This document shows, piece by piece, positions 52,752-62,205 of a DNA stretch of 64,000 nt (positions are counted from its first letter, which is position 1; each line of letters starts with the position of its first letter). The notes beneath the pieces were generated by a model. It was not told where the DNA came from. It saw only the letters and a list, made by a program, of their open reading frames with translations, and ran no database searches. The position numbers and the translations under genes are program-made. Source of the stretch: Ruminococcus flavefaciens (lineage in GTDB: Bacteria; Bacillota; Clostridia; Oscillospirales; Ruminococcaceae). The stretch spans positions 245,299-309,298 of the forward strand of contig NZ_FPIP01000004.1 of assembly GCF_900119075.1 (NCBI RefSeq), read 5' to 3'.

Positions 52752-54208
52752 ATGAGCAAGGTGAAAAAAGCTATGAAAGTGATTCTTATAATTTTACTTA
52801 TCATCGCTGTGCTGGCAGTATTGCTCTGGTTTGGTCTGAAAAAGATATGGAACAATATCATGACAGCGCAAATGGCACCGGACAACTACACCTCCGAGGT
52901 CAAAACAGGCGGCGAACTGGAAGCAAAGTATATGGCTATGAGCAGTTACGAGGTAAATGCTTCACTTTTGACTATGCCGATGACGAGGAAATCAAAACGA
53001 TCAGAATATGGTATCCTGCCGAGCTTGAAACAAGCGACAGGAAATATCCTGCTGCCCTGTTTGTGAACGGCACGGGTGTCGGCGCATCGAGATACAAGCC
53101 TGTATTTGAGCATCTTGCTTCATGGGGATTTATCGCAGTCGGCAACGAAGATCCGTCTACATGGGAGGGCAAAAAGGCTGACCTGACGCTTTCCTATCTT
53201 CTGAATGCAAATGAAGACGAAAACAGCATTTTCTATCACAGGCTCGATATGGATAATATTGGTGTTGAGGGACATTCGCAGGGCGGTGTCGGCGTCAACG
53301 AGGAAACTGCCCGTGACGATACCTACAATACAAAGCTCGTCAAGCCCGATCTTCTTGCGAATACTACCATGAACATGGGTGGTCTTGCTTCAGATTTTGA
53401 GGGCAGTCCCTTTGAAAACTGGAGCATGATACTGTTCCCATATGCCACGGGAGATTTCCATTCGGGGACGGGTGAATTCCGCTACACCGACAAAGACGGC
53501 AAGGAGAAGATTCTGTATCAAAACGGCTATACGAATTATACCGCCGCCATGAAGCAGATCATAGAAAAGGCAGGCATAGAAAACGCCGATATGGTGCTTG
53601 TGACAGGCTACAGTGCAGGCGGCTGGGGCGCGGCGATACTTGCAGACGATATTTTTACAAACTATTTCCCGAACGCTGTAAACAAAAATCTTTTTGTAGA
53701 TTCGTCTATGGCGCTGTATGATGATTGGCACGATACCGCTGTCAATGTATGGCAGTCGCCAAAATCTATCACGGACAATATCAAGACCGACAATCTGACA
53801 ATGGATATGCTCCGCCATCTTCGTGAGAAATACGGCGACGGTATTCATCTTTTCTATGGCACATCGACAAGAGACGGTGATCTTGCAAAGGTTCAGAATT
53901 ATTTTCAGAACGGCATTATGGACGTTGATGAGGCTGTTGCAGACGAATATCAGCAGACGCTGAAAGAGGCGGTACCGCAGTTCAAGGAGCTGAATGTCAG
54001 CCTGTTTATCTGGGACGGGCTCGGATACTATGACGATCCGAGAAATATGACCTTCCATACGATCATCGCAACGCCTGTGGTATGGGTGACCTTCGAGGAG
54101 CAGAACAAATCCGTTGCCGAGTGGCTCACCGACGCAATTGACGGAAAGCTGAATTACTATGGAGTTGACCTTGTTGACAAGGTGTATGAAAAAACAGAAA
54201 ACAAATAA
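52752..54208 (+). pseudogene. Membrane-anchored chimera of an alpha/beta hydrolase and a pectinacetylesterase-like enzyme, frameshifted
   Basis: Start ATG 52752 or, better spaced from AAAGGA, GTG 52761 (KKAMKVILIILLIIAVLAVL is a membrane anchor). The frame shifts at the AAA run 52955-52957: SSYEV then KCFTFDYADDEEIKTIRIWY. The first enzyme part reads ALFVNGTGVGASRYKPVFEH to the nucleophile elbow GVEGHSQGGVG near 53280, then changes to pectinacetylesterase-like sequence: GVGVNEETARDDTYNTKLVK, LVTGYSAGGWGAAILADDIF (Ser), NLFVDSSMALYDDWHDTAVN, TFHTIIATPVVW (His). The hydrolase half lacks its acid and His; the esterase half lacks its leader. The join looks like a crossover at a short GGCGGT run. 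Confidence 0.72.
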
Positions 54209-54251
54209 ACAGCGTATTGCCGCACTTCATTTTGTGCGGCAATACGCTGTT
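54208..54251. terminator. Perfect 18-bp hairpin terminator
   Basis: AACAGCGTATTGCCGCAC (54208-54225) and GTGCGGCAATACGCTGTT (54234-54251), then TTAC. It starts at the last base of the esterase stop codon. Confidence 0.85.
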
Positions 54252-54259
54252 TTACAGAG

Positions 54260-54334
54260 GTGAGATCGTGAAATGGAACTATGAACAAATACGGAAAATC
54301 CGAGATGATATGCTCAGATATGTACACGAATAAA
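54260..54334 (+). pseudogene. Relic carrying the YbaK-type gene's C-terminal motif
   Basis: A short frame ends IRDDMLRYVHE-stop; the DNA CGAGATGATATGCTCAGATA matches CGCGATGATATGCTCAGATA of the YbaK-type gene (57589-57608), near its end. Upstream residues (EIVKWNYEQIRK) do not match. A small duplicated scrap at the boundary of the GH3 gene. Confidence 0.45.
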
Positions 54335-54384
54335 GCATAATACAAAGCCAACTGCGGTCTTTGTCATACGTTTTTTCTTTATCA

Positions 54385-56886
54385 TCACTTTATCTCCTCA
54401 AACAGTGATTCAAAGTATTCGGGCGTTTTTTTGGACTCGTGTGCTGTGTACCATAACTCGCATATGAGATCATCATCAATCTTTCTTATCCAAAATGCTT
54501 CATAATTGTTCTCATCTCCGTTATAGTACCAGATATCTCTCATGTATTCCTGACCACCGAGAGTAACCTTTTCTCTTTTCTTGAAATCAATTTTTAATCC
54601 TTGCTGTTCAGAATTATCTATGACTATTTTCTTGTGATAGTCAAGTGCATCTTCTTCAGTAATATCTTCTCTATCTGACATTACGGAATCTAAAAGCATA
54701 GGGATATTATAGAAAGTGATAGTAGTAGCTTCATTCATGTTTCCGAAATTTGCTTCATATATCGTTGCTTTTAAAATGGCAAGCTCTGTTTCATCGGTAA
54801 GCTCTTCTATCTGTCTTTCCTTTAGTTCAGAATTGTATGCTGAGAAATAATTAAGATTACCTGGGACATTAAACTTGATACCTGCATAATCATTGACATA
54901 TACGCCGTCTTTAAAAAGTCCCTTAGTGTAATTCGTACCCTCAGTTGCAGGATCTTCGGCAACTACTGTGGGCGGATCAAGAATTGTCTCGGGCTCTGCC
55001 TTAGCCTTGAAATTGCCGCCATAGCTCAGTCCGTAGCCTCTTTCCAGCCAGCACTTGTCAGTACCTATCTGGTCTAATGAGCCATACCATGGTGCAGGAA
55101 GCTTTCCCTTGAAGTCGGCACAGCCGCAGAGCACATCGGAAATGCCCTTGCCCTCAGAGCCTGGTAGATAGCACATTACAACGCTGTCCCACTGATCGTA
55201 TATTCTGGGATTTATGAGGACCTGTCTGCCTGCAACGATACAAGCGACTGTGGGCTTGCCAAGTTCCTTGGCTTCCTGTCGTGCCTTTGAATTGCCGTCA
55301 AGTCCCAGCGCACCGAAAAGGCTCATATCCTCAGTATCTCCGTTCCACTCGGCATATGCCTGCTCGCCTAAGCAAAGCAGAACAACATCGGCTTTCTCCG
55401 CTTCTTCCTTATCGGTGATGACTTCTATGCCGTAGCTTTCGGCGTATCTCTCAAAGGCTTCCCTGATAGTAGTAACGCCGGGGACGTCCTTTGTGCTTGC
55501 GCCGTTCCAGTCCATAGTCCAACCGCCGCACTGTACCTGTCCATTGTTTGCCGCAGGACCAGTGATATAGACCTTTGTGCCCTCCTTGATAGGAAGTACT
55601 TTATTGTCGTTTTTGAGAAGTACAAGGCTCTCCTCAACAAGCTTTTCGGCTATCTTTCGGTATTCGAGAGAGCCAGTTTCCTTCTGCTTTGTTTGCAGGT
55701 TCTCGCAGAGCGGATCATCGAATATGCCTGCCTCTTTCTTGACCTTGATTATTCTTGTAACAGCGTCGTTTACACGCTCCTCGGTAATATCTCCGCTGCC
55801 TACAGCGTCAACGATTATCTGCTTTGCCTCGTCATATTTATCGGTCTCCATAAGCATATCAATGCCAGCGTTTACGCCGTTGATGACCTGCTCCTTGTAT
55901 GTAGCTCCCGAGGTATGTTCAATGGAGCCCCAGTCGCTGACGATGAAGCCTTCAAATCCCATTTCATCTTTCAGCTTCATGATGTATTCTTTGTTTTCGT
56001 GCATCTTCACACCGTTCAGTGACGAGTGGCTGATCATTATAGTCTGTACGCCTGCGTCTATCTGAGCCTGATATACCTTGAGAAGTTCTTCTATCTCTGC
56101 GCTCGTGAGCTGAGCGTCGCCGCGGTCGATACGCTTGAGGGGAGTACCCTCCTCGCCTGTACCGTAAACAACATTACCGTCAGCAAAGAAGTGTTTTGCG
56201 CAGGCAACAAGTCCGCCGTCCTGAAGTCCCTTTGTGTAAGCAGTGCTGAGTTTAGTTATGGTGTCAAGGTCGGAGCCGTAGGACTCATAGGTACGTCCCC
56301 AGCGCGGATCAACGGACTGTGCCACGCAGGGTGAGAAGTTCCACAGCATATGACAGAGCTTTGCTTCGTCAGCTGTGATAAGACCTACCTGATATGCAAG
56401 CTCCTCATCATTTGCTGCACCTTGACCGATATTATGGGGGAAGTATACTGCATCTCTGCAATAATTAACGCCGTGAACATCGTCCTGACCGTAGATATAC
56501 GGGATACCTGCCTCTGATTCAATAGCGGCATTCTGGAAGCCGTCAACAGTTTCGCACCACGCATCGGAATTGATACATCCGACAGTGGACAGGATACTGC
56601 CGTAGTCGTTGGCTTTCATGTCATCAGTAGTGATGTTGTAGACCGCAGGCTGAACCATTTGGTTTGCTTTCTGTTCGAGAGTAAGCTCACCTACAATCTC
56701 CTCAGGAGTCATAGAAGCGTATCTCTGATATTTCGGACCGTGATCCTTAACTGTGCTGTCGGAAGCGATTTCGATTTCCGATTCAGTCGCCGTATCTGAT
56801 GATGATGGGGGTGTATTTTTTTCCGCACATGAGACTGTCGAAGCCAACAGTGCCAGCGGAAGTAATAATGCGATTGTTTTTCTCAT
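54385..56886 (-). CDS. GH3 beta-glycosidase lipoprotein with extra C-terminal domain
   Basis: 833 aa. Lipobox STVSC at residue ~20, then a Ser/Thr linker, so surface-anchored. GH3 TIM barrel about 55-390: GIPYIYGQDDVHGVNYCRDA, DPRWGRTYESYGSD, ACAKHFFADGNVVYGTG, MISHSSLNGVKMHENKEY and the nucleophile Asp in FEGFIVSDWGSIE. The (alpha/beta)6 domain runs to about 635 (LGEQAYAEWNGDTEDMSL). A further ~200 residues (IKFNVPGNLNYFSAYNSEL to EYFESLFEEIK) form a domain absent from the paralogue at 57860; not recognised. Probably exo-beta-glucosidase or xylosidase on oligosaccharides. Promoter TTGCTT (56979-56984), 17 bases, TATAAT (56956-56961). Confidence 0.9.
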   Translation of the reverse strand: MRKTIALLLPLALLASTVSCAEKNTPPSSSDTATESEIEIASDSTVKDHGPKYQRYASMTPEEIVGELTLEQKANQMVQPAVYNITTDDMKANDYGSILSTVGCINSDAWCETVDGFQNAAIESEAGIPYIYGQDDVHGVNYCRDAVYFPHNIGQGAANDEELAYQVGLITADEAKLCHMLWNFSPCVAQSVDPRWGRTYESYGSDLDTITKLSTAYTKGLQDGGLVACAKHFFADGNVVYGTGEEGTPLKRIDRGDAQLTSAEIEELLKVYQAQIDAGVQTIMISHSSLNGVKMHENKEYIMKLKDEMGFEGFIVSDWGSIEHTSGATYKEQVINGVNAGIDMLMETDKYDEAKQIIVDAVGSGDITEERVNDAVTRIIKVKKEAGIFDDPLCENLQTKQKETGSLEYRKIAEKLVEESLVLLKNDNKVLPIKEGTKVYITGPAANNGQVQCGGWTMDWNGASTKDVPGVTTIREAFERYAESYGIEVITDKEEAEKADVVLLCLGEQAYAEWNGDTEDMSLFGALGLDGNSKARQEAKELGKPTVACIVAGRQVLINPRIYDQWDSVVMCYLPGSEGKGISDVLCGCADFKGKLPAPWYGSLDQIGTDKCWLERGYGLSYGGNFKAKAEPETILDPPTVVAEDPATEGTNYTKGLFKDGVYVNDYAGIKFNVPGNLNYFSAYNSELKERQIEELTDETELAILKATIYEANFGNMNEATTITFYNIPMLLDSVMSDREDITEEDALDYHKKIVIDNSEQQGLKIDFKKREKVTLGGQEYMRDIWYYNGDENNYEAFWIRKIDDDLICELWYTAHESKKTPEYFESLFEEIK

Positions 56887-56986
56887 GTCTGCTCCTTTCG
56901 GTATGTTTGAAACTATATCTGATATTGTAATTTTAGTCTATCAGTTAATGTTAATATTATATCATATTATTTAAACAAAAGCAAGC
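56620..56986. repeat. Left arm of a long inverted repeat (GH3 promoter and 5' end)
   Basis: This stretch is repeated in inverted orientation from about 63638 to the end of the window, covering the promoter, ribosome-binding site and first ~88 codons of GH3. The repeat may extend further because the right arm is cut. About 6.65 kb lies between the arms. Confidence 0.85.
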
Positions 56987-57112
56987 TGCGGTACTTATAC
57001 TGTTATTACTATTGCTCGAATCGGCATAGTATGTTATAATATAATCGGAAAACAGTGATTATAAACATTACAGATTCTCTTATGTGTTACAACTGATAAA
57101 GGAGTTTTTTGA

Positions 57113-57658
57113 ATGAATATTGATAATACGCTTTACAACGGACGACCTAAAGAACAGCGTTCAGACGTTGAAATGGCTATATATGACAAGCTTGACGCTC
57201 TGGGTATAGACTACAAGCGTGCTGACCACGACCATGCAGATACTATGGAAGATTGTCTGGCTATTGAAAAAGTACTCGGTGCTAAGATATGCAAGAACCT
57301 GTTTCTATGCAACCGCCAGAAGACAAGCTTTTATATGCTTCTTATGCCTGGAGATAAGCCTTTCAAGACTAAGTTCCTTACATCGCAGCTGAACTGTGCC
57401 CGACTTTCATTTGCTGAAGCTGACAAAATGCAGGAGTATCTCCATACTATTCCAGGCTCTGTATCAGCACTGGAGCTCATATTTGATACAGACAATAACA
57501 TACAGCTTGTCATAGATAACGACTTGATGAAGGACGAATATATCTGCGGACATCCTGGTATAAACACATCGACAGTCCGCCTGCTCCGCGATGATATGCT
57601 CAGATATGTCCGTGAAGCTAAGCATGAGCCTGCATTTATAGATTTACCGATAGAATGA
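57113..57658 (+). CDS. YbaK/ProX-type aminoacyl-tRNA deacylase
   Basis: 181 aa. Single YbaK/EbsC domain: GIDYKRADHDHADTMEDCLA, KICKNLFLCNRQKTSFYMLL (catalytic Lys region), LTSQLNCARLSFAEADKMQE, PGSVSALELIFDTDNNIQLV and GHPGINTSTVRLLRDDMLRY, as in free-standing ProX-type deacylases that hydrolyse mischarged Ala-tRNA(Pro). Cytoplasmic housekeeping quality control, probably a monocistronic gene. AAGGAG upstream, promoter-like ATGTTATAAT near 57030. Confidence 0.9.
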   Translation: MNIDNTLYNGRPKEQRSDVEMAIYDKLDALGIDYKRADHDHADTMEDCLAIEKVLGAKICKNLFLCNRQKTSFYMLLMPGDKPFKTKFLTSQLNCARLSFAEADKMQEYLHTIPGSVSALELIFDTDNNIQLVIDNDLMKDEYICGHPGINTSTVRLLRDDMLRYVREAKHEPAFIDLPIE

Positions 57659-57859
57659 TAGATAAAGTTCCCCTCAACAGGGCGGTTTCATAGTACTCAT
57701 TGCATTTACATATTACAGCTCAGTTCAGAACTGATTACAATACAGAAACAACCCTTGCATTTGGTAAAATAATATGGTATTATATGAAATAATTATAACT
57801 CATTACTGTATACTCAAATAAACGCTCAACACCATTACCATTATCAAGGGGGATATAAA

Positions 57860-59686
57860 ATGAAAAAAACGATCGCACTTATCATTTCACTGGCTATGCT
57901 TGCATCTGTGACAGCCTGCTCTGAAAAATCCGAAGCAACAAATTATCAGCAGTACACTGCCATGTCTCCGGAGGAAATAGTCGCAGGTATGACACTTGAG
58001 CAGAAGACTGCTCAGATGGTACAACCTGCCGTTTACAACGTCTCGGCTAAGACCATGAAGAAAAATGACTATGGCAGCATTCTCTCGACTACGGACTGTA
58101 TCGACGCTGCAAAATGGCGAAAGACTGTTGATGATTTGCAGAATGCAGCTATCAGGTCGGAAGCAGGTATACCATACATCTACGGACAAGACGACGTTCA
58201 CGGCGTTAATTATTGCAGAAATGCAGTATACTTCCCGCATAATATAGGACAAGGCGCTGCAAACGACGAGGAACTTGCCTATCAGGTGGGACTTATAACA
58301 GCTGACGAAGCAAAGCTGTGCCATATGCTGTGGAACTTCTCACCCTGCGTTGCTCAGTCCGTTGATCCGCGCTGGGGACGTACCTATGAGTCCTACGGTT
58401 CCGACCTTGAAACCATTACTAAGCTCAGCACAGCCTACACAAAGGGACTTATCGATGGCGGACTTGTTGCCTGCACAAAGCACTTTTTTGCTGACGGTAA
58501 TGTTGTATACGGCACAGGTGAGCAGAGTGACGTTGGCAGGCTCATAGACCGAGGCGACGCTCAGCTCTCTGATGCTGAGATAGAGGAGCTTCTGAAAGTG
58601 TATCAGGCGCAGATCGACGCAGGAGTTCAAACCATTATGATAAGCCACTCGTCACTTAACGGCGTGAAGATGCACGAAAATAAAGAGTACATCATGAAGC
58701 TCAAAGACGAAATGGGATTTGAGGGTTTCATCGTCAGCGACTGGGACGCAGTTGGAAATACCTCCGCTTCTTCCTATAAAGAGCAGATAATCACAAGCGT
58801 AAACGCAGGTATTGATATGCTGATGGAGACTGAGCACTTTGAGGAGGCACGGGATATCATCATAGATGCAGTTGAAAGCGGTGATATAAGTCAGGAGCGT
58901 GTTGACGATGCTGTTACACGTATAATCAAGGTCAAGAAAGACGCAGGACTGTTTGACGATCCGCTGCTTGAAAACATAAAGACCGAACAGCAGGAAACAG
59001 GTTCCCCCGAATACAGAGCCGTTGCTGAGCAGCTTGTAGAAAAGAGCCTTGTTCTTCTCAAAAACAATAAAGAAGTGCTCCCGTTCAAGGAAGGCACAAA
59101 GATATACATCACAGGTCCTGCTTCCGATAACGGACAGGCGCAGTGCGGTGGTTGGACCATGTCATGGAATGGCGCTCCTACGGAGGATATTCCAGGTGTT
59201 ACCACGATACTTGAGGCATTTGAGGAATATGCCGATGATTATGGAATAGAGGTCATAACCGATGACAAAAAAGCAGCAGATGCAGACGCGGTTCTCCTCT
59301 GCGTAGGCGAGCAGGCTTATGCCGAGTGGAACGGTGATACGGAGGATCTCGCGCTCTGCGGCTCATTGGGGCTTGAAGGAAATGCTGATGCTATAAAAGA
59401 AGCCAAGAAGCTCGGTAAACCCACAGTTACCTGCATTGTGGCAGGCAGAAACGTTATCCTTGACGAAAAGGACTACGATGGTTGGGACAGCGTCGTTATG
59501 TGCTATCTCCCCGGTTCAGAGGGCAAGGGCATCTCAGATGTGCTCTGCGGCTGTGCTGATTTTACAGGAAAGCTGCCTTTAGACTGGTATGGTTCGCTTG
59601 ATCAGATAGGCACGGATAAATGCTTCCTCGGGCGTGGCTACGGACTTAGCTACGGTGAAGGCTTCAAACCGCGCAATGCTCAGTGA
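57860..59686 (+). CDS. GH3 beta-glycosidase lipoprotein (short paralogue)
   Basis: 608 aa. Lipobox SVTAC, short linker, then the same GH3 two-domain core as the gene at 54385: GIPYIYGQDDVHGVNYCRNA, DPRWGRTYESYGSDLETITK, FEGFIVSDWDAVGNTSASSY with nucleophile Asp, LCVGEQAYAEWNGDTEDLAL. It ends right after the (alpha/beta)6 domain (LSYGEGFKPRNAQ), without the extra 200-residue domain. High identity with the longer paralogue indicates a lineage-specific duplication. AAGGGGG ribosome-binding site; likely promoter TTGCAT near 57757 and TATTAT near 57778. Confidence 0.92.
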   Translation: MKKTIALIISLAMLASVTACSEKSEATNYQQYTAMSPEEIVAGMTLEQKTAQMVQPAVYNVSAKTMKKNDYGSILSTTDCIDAAKWRKTVDDLQNAAIRSEAGIPYIYGQDDVHGVNYCRNAVYFPHNIGQGAANDEELAYQVGLITADEAKLCHMLWNFSPCVAQSVDPRWGRTYESYGSDLETITKLSTAYTKGLIDGGLVACTKHFFADGNVVYGTGEQSDVGRLIDRGDAQLSDAEIEELLKVYQAQIDAGVQTIMISHSSLNGVKMHENKEYIMKLKDEMGFEGFIVSDWDAVGNTSASSYKEQIITSVNAGIDMLMETEHFEEARDIIIDAVESGDISQERVDDAVTRIIKVKKDAGLFDDPLLENIKTEQQETGSPEYRAVAEQLVEKSLVLLKNNKEVLPFKEGTKIYITGPASDNGQAQCGGWTMSWNGAPTEDIPGVTTILEAFEEYADDYGIEVITDDKKAADADAVLLCVGEQAYAEWNGDTEDLALCGSLGLEGNADAIKEAKKLGKPTVTCIVAGRNVILDEKDYDGWDSVVMCYLPGSEGKGISDVLCGCADFTGKLPLDWYGSLDQIGTDKCFLGRGYGLSYGEGFKPRNAQ

Positions 59687-59701
59687 AATATAATTTATAA
59701 A

Positions 59702-59732
59702 AGGAGTGCCATACATACGGCGCTCCTTTTTT
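59702..59732 (+). terminator. Terminator of the short GH3 gene
   Basis: AGGAGTGCC-ATACATAC-GGCGCTCCT with one G-U pair, then TTTTTTA. Confidence 0.85.
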
Positions 59733-59846
59733 ATGATAGATTTGATTTTTGCAGTATTATACTAAAAAATATGCCTCTTTATAGAGCGGATATTTTCAAT
59801 AATGGTCAACTTTTTAAGACTTTTATATTAAACAACAAAAAACGCC

Positions 59847-59874
59847 TTGCATTCTCACAAAAAATATGTATAAT
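59847..59874 (+). promoter_or_regulatory. Promoter of the GH10 gene
   Basis: TTGCAT (59847-59852), 16 bases, TATAAT (59869-59874). The surrounding 55 bases are close to 11700-11755. Confidence 0.75.
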
Positions 59875-59930
59875 AAAAGCATAGGTATAACATTTCGGTT
59901 GAAATAAATTTTAATGAGGGAGTGATATGT

Positions 59931-61496
59931 ATGATTGGCAATACTATTAAAAAGGTCTTAGGTCTGACTGTTTCCGCTGCGATATTATCATTTTGCGTAC
60001 CGTTTTCAGTTTCAGCTGACGATCAGGATGAAAGAAGCTACGTAAACAGCGGCAGTAATGCAGGCGATGAAAGCGACACAGCTTATGAGGCAGCAGGCTG
60101 TATTGGGCGCGTTGCTTCTCGCCAGAACCTTAATTACACCTACGAGAAGGGCGGCGACGGCTTTAAAGATTACATGGGACCGTATTTTCGCCTTGGTGCT
60201 GCTGTAACCGGTTATGAAATTAATAACTCAGTGGCTCAGGAGTTCATCAAGAAGAATTATAACTCGATCACATGCATGAACGAAATGAAGCCTGATTCAA
60301 TAATTGCAGGCGTAAACGGTGATGAAGTAGATATAAGACTTAACAACGCAAAAGCAATACTCAAATTTGCAGAGCAGAACGGCATCGGAGTTCATGGTCA
60401 TACGTTTGTATGGTACAGCCAGACACCCTCTTACCTTTTTCAGGATAATCACGAATATGTTTCCAAGGAGCGTATGAACAAGCGCCTTGAAAGTATGATA
60501 AAGAATACTTTTTCAGAGCTTCGGAGTCAATTCCCGAACCTCCAGGTCCATTCCTACGACGTATGCAACGAGCTGTTCATTAACGACGGCGGCGGAATGA
60601 GACCTGAAAGCGGCTCCAACTGGGCAAAAGTGTATGGCGAAGGAAACTCAGAGTTCGTTGTAAATGCCTTCAAGTATGCAAGAGAGTATGCTCCTGAGGA
60701 TTGTAAGCTTTATCTCAGCGACTATAACGAGTACATGAGTAAAAAGACGGACGACATTATAAATATGGCAAAGACCATCATGAAAGAGGGCGACTATATC
60801 GACGGTATCGGTATGCAGGCTCACCTTATTTCAAGGTATTCTTCAGCAAGCGAATTTGAGACAGCTATCAAGCAGTTTGAGGCGCTTGGTCTTGACATTC
60901 AGATCACAGAGCTTGATATCTCGAGCAGCACGGGTCCTGTCGATGAGCTTTATCCGCAGATCTTTGAGGTAGCTATGAAGCATGCTAAGAACATCTCCTG
61001 CGTAACACTTTCGAGAACAACAGACGAGAGTGTCTGGAGAACCGACGACTATATACGTCTTCCGTTCAGAAACTATCAGCCTAAAAATTTTTACTATGAC
61101 ATTATAGCTCTTGCTGACAAGATAGATCCTCCAACAGTTACAACAACTAATACCCCCACAACAACAACAACTACTACCAATACCGCTACAACAACAGTTT
61201 CTGCTACAACAACAGATCCTGTTGATATTAAGGAACTCCTTGATTCAAAGGTTTCAATATGGGGTGATGCGAACTGCGACGACAATATTGATATGAGCGA
61301 TACTGTAATTATAATGCAGTCTCTCGCTAATCCGAACAAATACAAGCTCACAGAGCAGGGCGCTTCAAATGCAGACGTTTACGAGGCAGGCGGCGGTATA
61401 ACAACAAATGACGCAGCTGCTATACAGAAGTACCTCTTAGGTCTTATAAAGTCACTTCCAGAGAGCTATTCATCAAATGCAACTGCTGCAAAATAG
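59931..61496 (+). CDS. Secreted GH10 endo-xylanase with Thr linker and dockerin
   Basis: 521 aa from ATG 59931 (GAGGGAG eight bases upstream; an in-frame GTG at 59922 overlaps it). Signal peptide 1-29. GH10 barrel about 60-395: ITCMNEMKPDSI, GIGVHGHTFVWYSQTPSYLF, acid/base Glu214 in YDVCNELFIN and nucleophile Glu327 in IQITELDISS. Thr-rich linker about 403-430. Dockerin about 443-515 (WGDANCDDNIDMSDTVIIMQ, GGITTNDAAAIQKYLLGLIK), of a different class from those in the GH43 and GH9-like proteins. After the TAG stop the frame continues TTTTTTAVNCET, resembling another Thr linker, so a distal domain may have been lost. Confidence 0.92.
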   Translation: MIGNTIKKVLGLTVSAAILSFCVPFSVSADDQDERSYVNSGSNAGDESDTAYEAAGCIGRVASRQNLNYTYEKGGDGFKDYMGPYFRLGAAVTGYEINNSVAQEFIKKNYNSITCMNEMKPDSIIAGVNGDEVDIRLNNAKAILKFAEQNGIGVHGHTFVWYSQTPSYLFQDNHEYVSKERMNKRLESMIKNTFSELRSQFPNLQVHSYDVCNELFINDGGGMRPESGSNWAKVYGEGNSEFVVNAFKYAREYAPEDCKLYLSDYNEYMSKKTDDIINMAKTIMKEGDYIDGIGMQAHLISRYSSASEFETAIKQFEALGLDIQITELDISSSTGPVDELYPQIFEVAMKHAKNISCVTLSRTTDESVWRTDDYIRLPFRNYQPKNFYYDIIALADKIDPPTVTTTNTPTTTTTTTNTATTTVSATTTDPVDIKELLDSKVSIWGDANCDDNIDMSDTVIIMQSLANPNKYKLTEQGASNADVYEAGGGITTNDAAAIQKYLLGLIKSLPESYSSNATAAK

Positions 61497-61596
61497 ACAA
61501 CAACGACTACTACAGCTGTTAACTGCGAAACATAGTGACAGGCAGTCAAGAAGCTCTGCGCTATCTTATTTTATGACGGTGCAAGTACATAGAGAG

Positions 61597-61632
61597 AGCC
61601 CCACATCACTGGATCCAGTGGTGCGGGGCTTT
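61597..61632 (+). terminator. Terminator, recombinase-element type hairpin
   Basis: AGCCCCACATCACTG and CAGTGGTGCGGGGCT around GATC, then TTTTC. Same hairpin family as 42242-42273 although no recombinase codons remain. Confidence 0.85.
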
Positions 61633-61633
61633 T

Positions 61634-62170
61634 TCATTTCATCTGCTTTTCAAATCTGAACATTCCTGCAGGAAACTGAGGATCATCACACTCAAATTCC
61701 TCCAAAGGCATATCTCCCGGATGATGCTTGTTGAGATATTCCACAATATGAAATCCGCAGCGGTTGACGTAGAAATGAATATTTCTTGTCTCAAAATAAG
61801 GTGTGACAGTTTCCCAGACAGTAACTTCGGGATGCAGCTTCTCTATTGCACACCACGCCGCATATCCGATGCCTATGCTGTGAACCTCGGGCTTTATGAA
61901 AAGCAGTTCAAGATCACCGCGAGTGCCTGAGACTTTGATAACTGCGCCTCCGACAATTTTTCCGTCAGCGGTGATTCGTAATGCTTCACCAGAGGCAATG
62001 CAGTCTTCTATGGTTTCTCTGGAAATGATCTGCTCGTCAGTTTTATCTTCAAAATGAGCGTCACGCAGACCGAATTCCACCATTGCACCATAGTTGAAGG
62101 CTTCCTGATTGTCTTTTATAAACTGCTCACGATCTGATGACTCCAGCGGAATAAGTTTTACTTCTGTCAT
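61634..62170 (-). CDS. GNAT-family N-acetyltransferase
   Basis: 178 aa. Acetyltransferase fold with GALRITADGKIVGGAVIKV-like central strands (EALRITADGKIVGGAVIK), LELLFIKPEVHSIGIGYAAW (acetyl-CoA loop HSIGIG) and FETRNIHFYVNRCGFHIVEY. Acceptor unknown. AAAGGAG upstream, 35 bases behind the chrA pair on the same strand, possibly co-transcribed. Confidence 0.87.
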   Translation of the reverse strand: MTEVKLIPLESSDREQFIKDNQEAFNYGAMVEFGLRDAHFEDKTDEQIISRETIEDCIASGEALRITADGKIVGGAVIKVSGTRGDLELLFIKPEVHSIGIGYAAWCAIEKLHPEVTVWETVTPYFETRNIHFYVNRCGFHIVEYLNKHHPGDMPLEEFECDDPQFPAGMFRFEKQMK

Positions 62171-62205
62171 GTATCAGGTCTCCTTTTATTAAAATTGGTT
62201 GTCAG

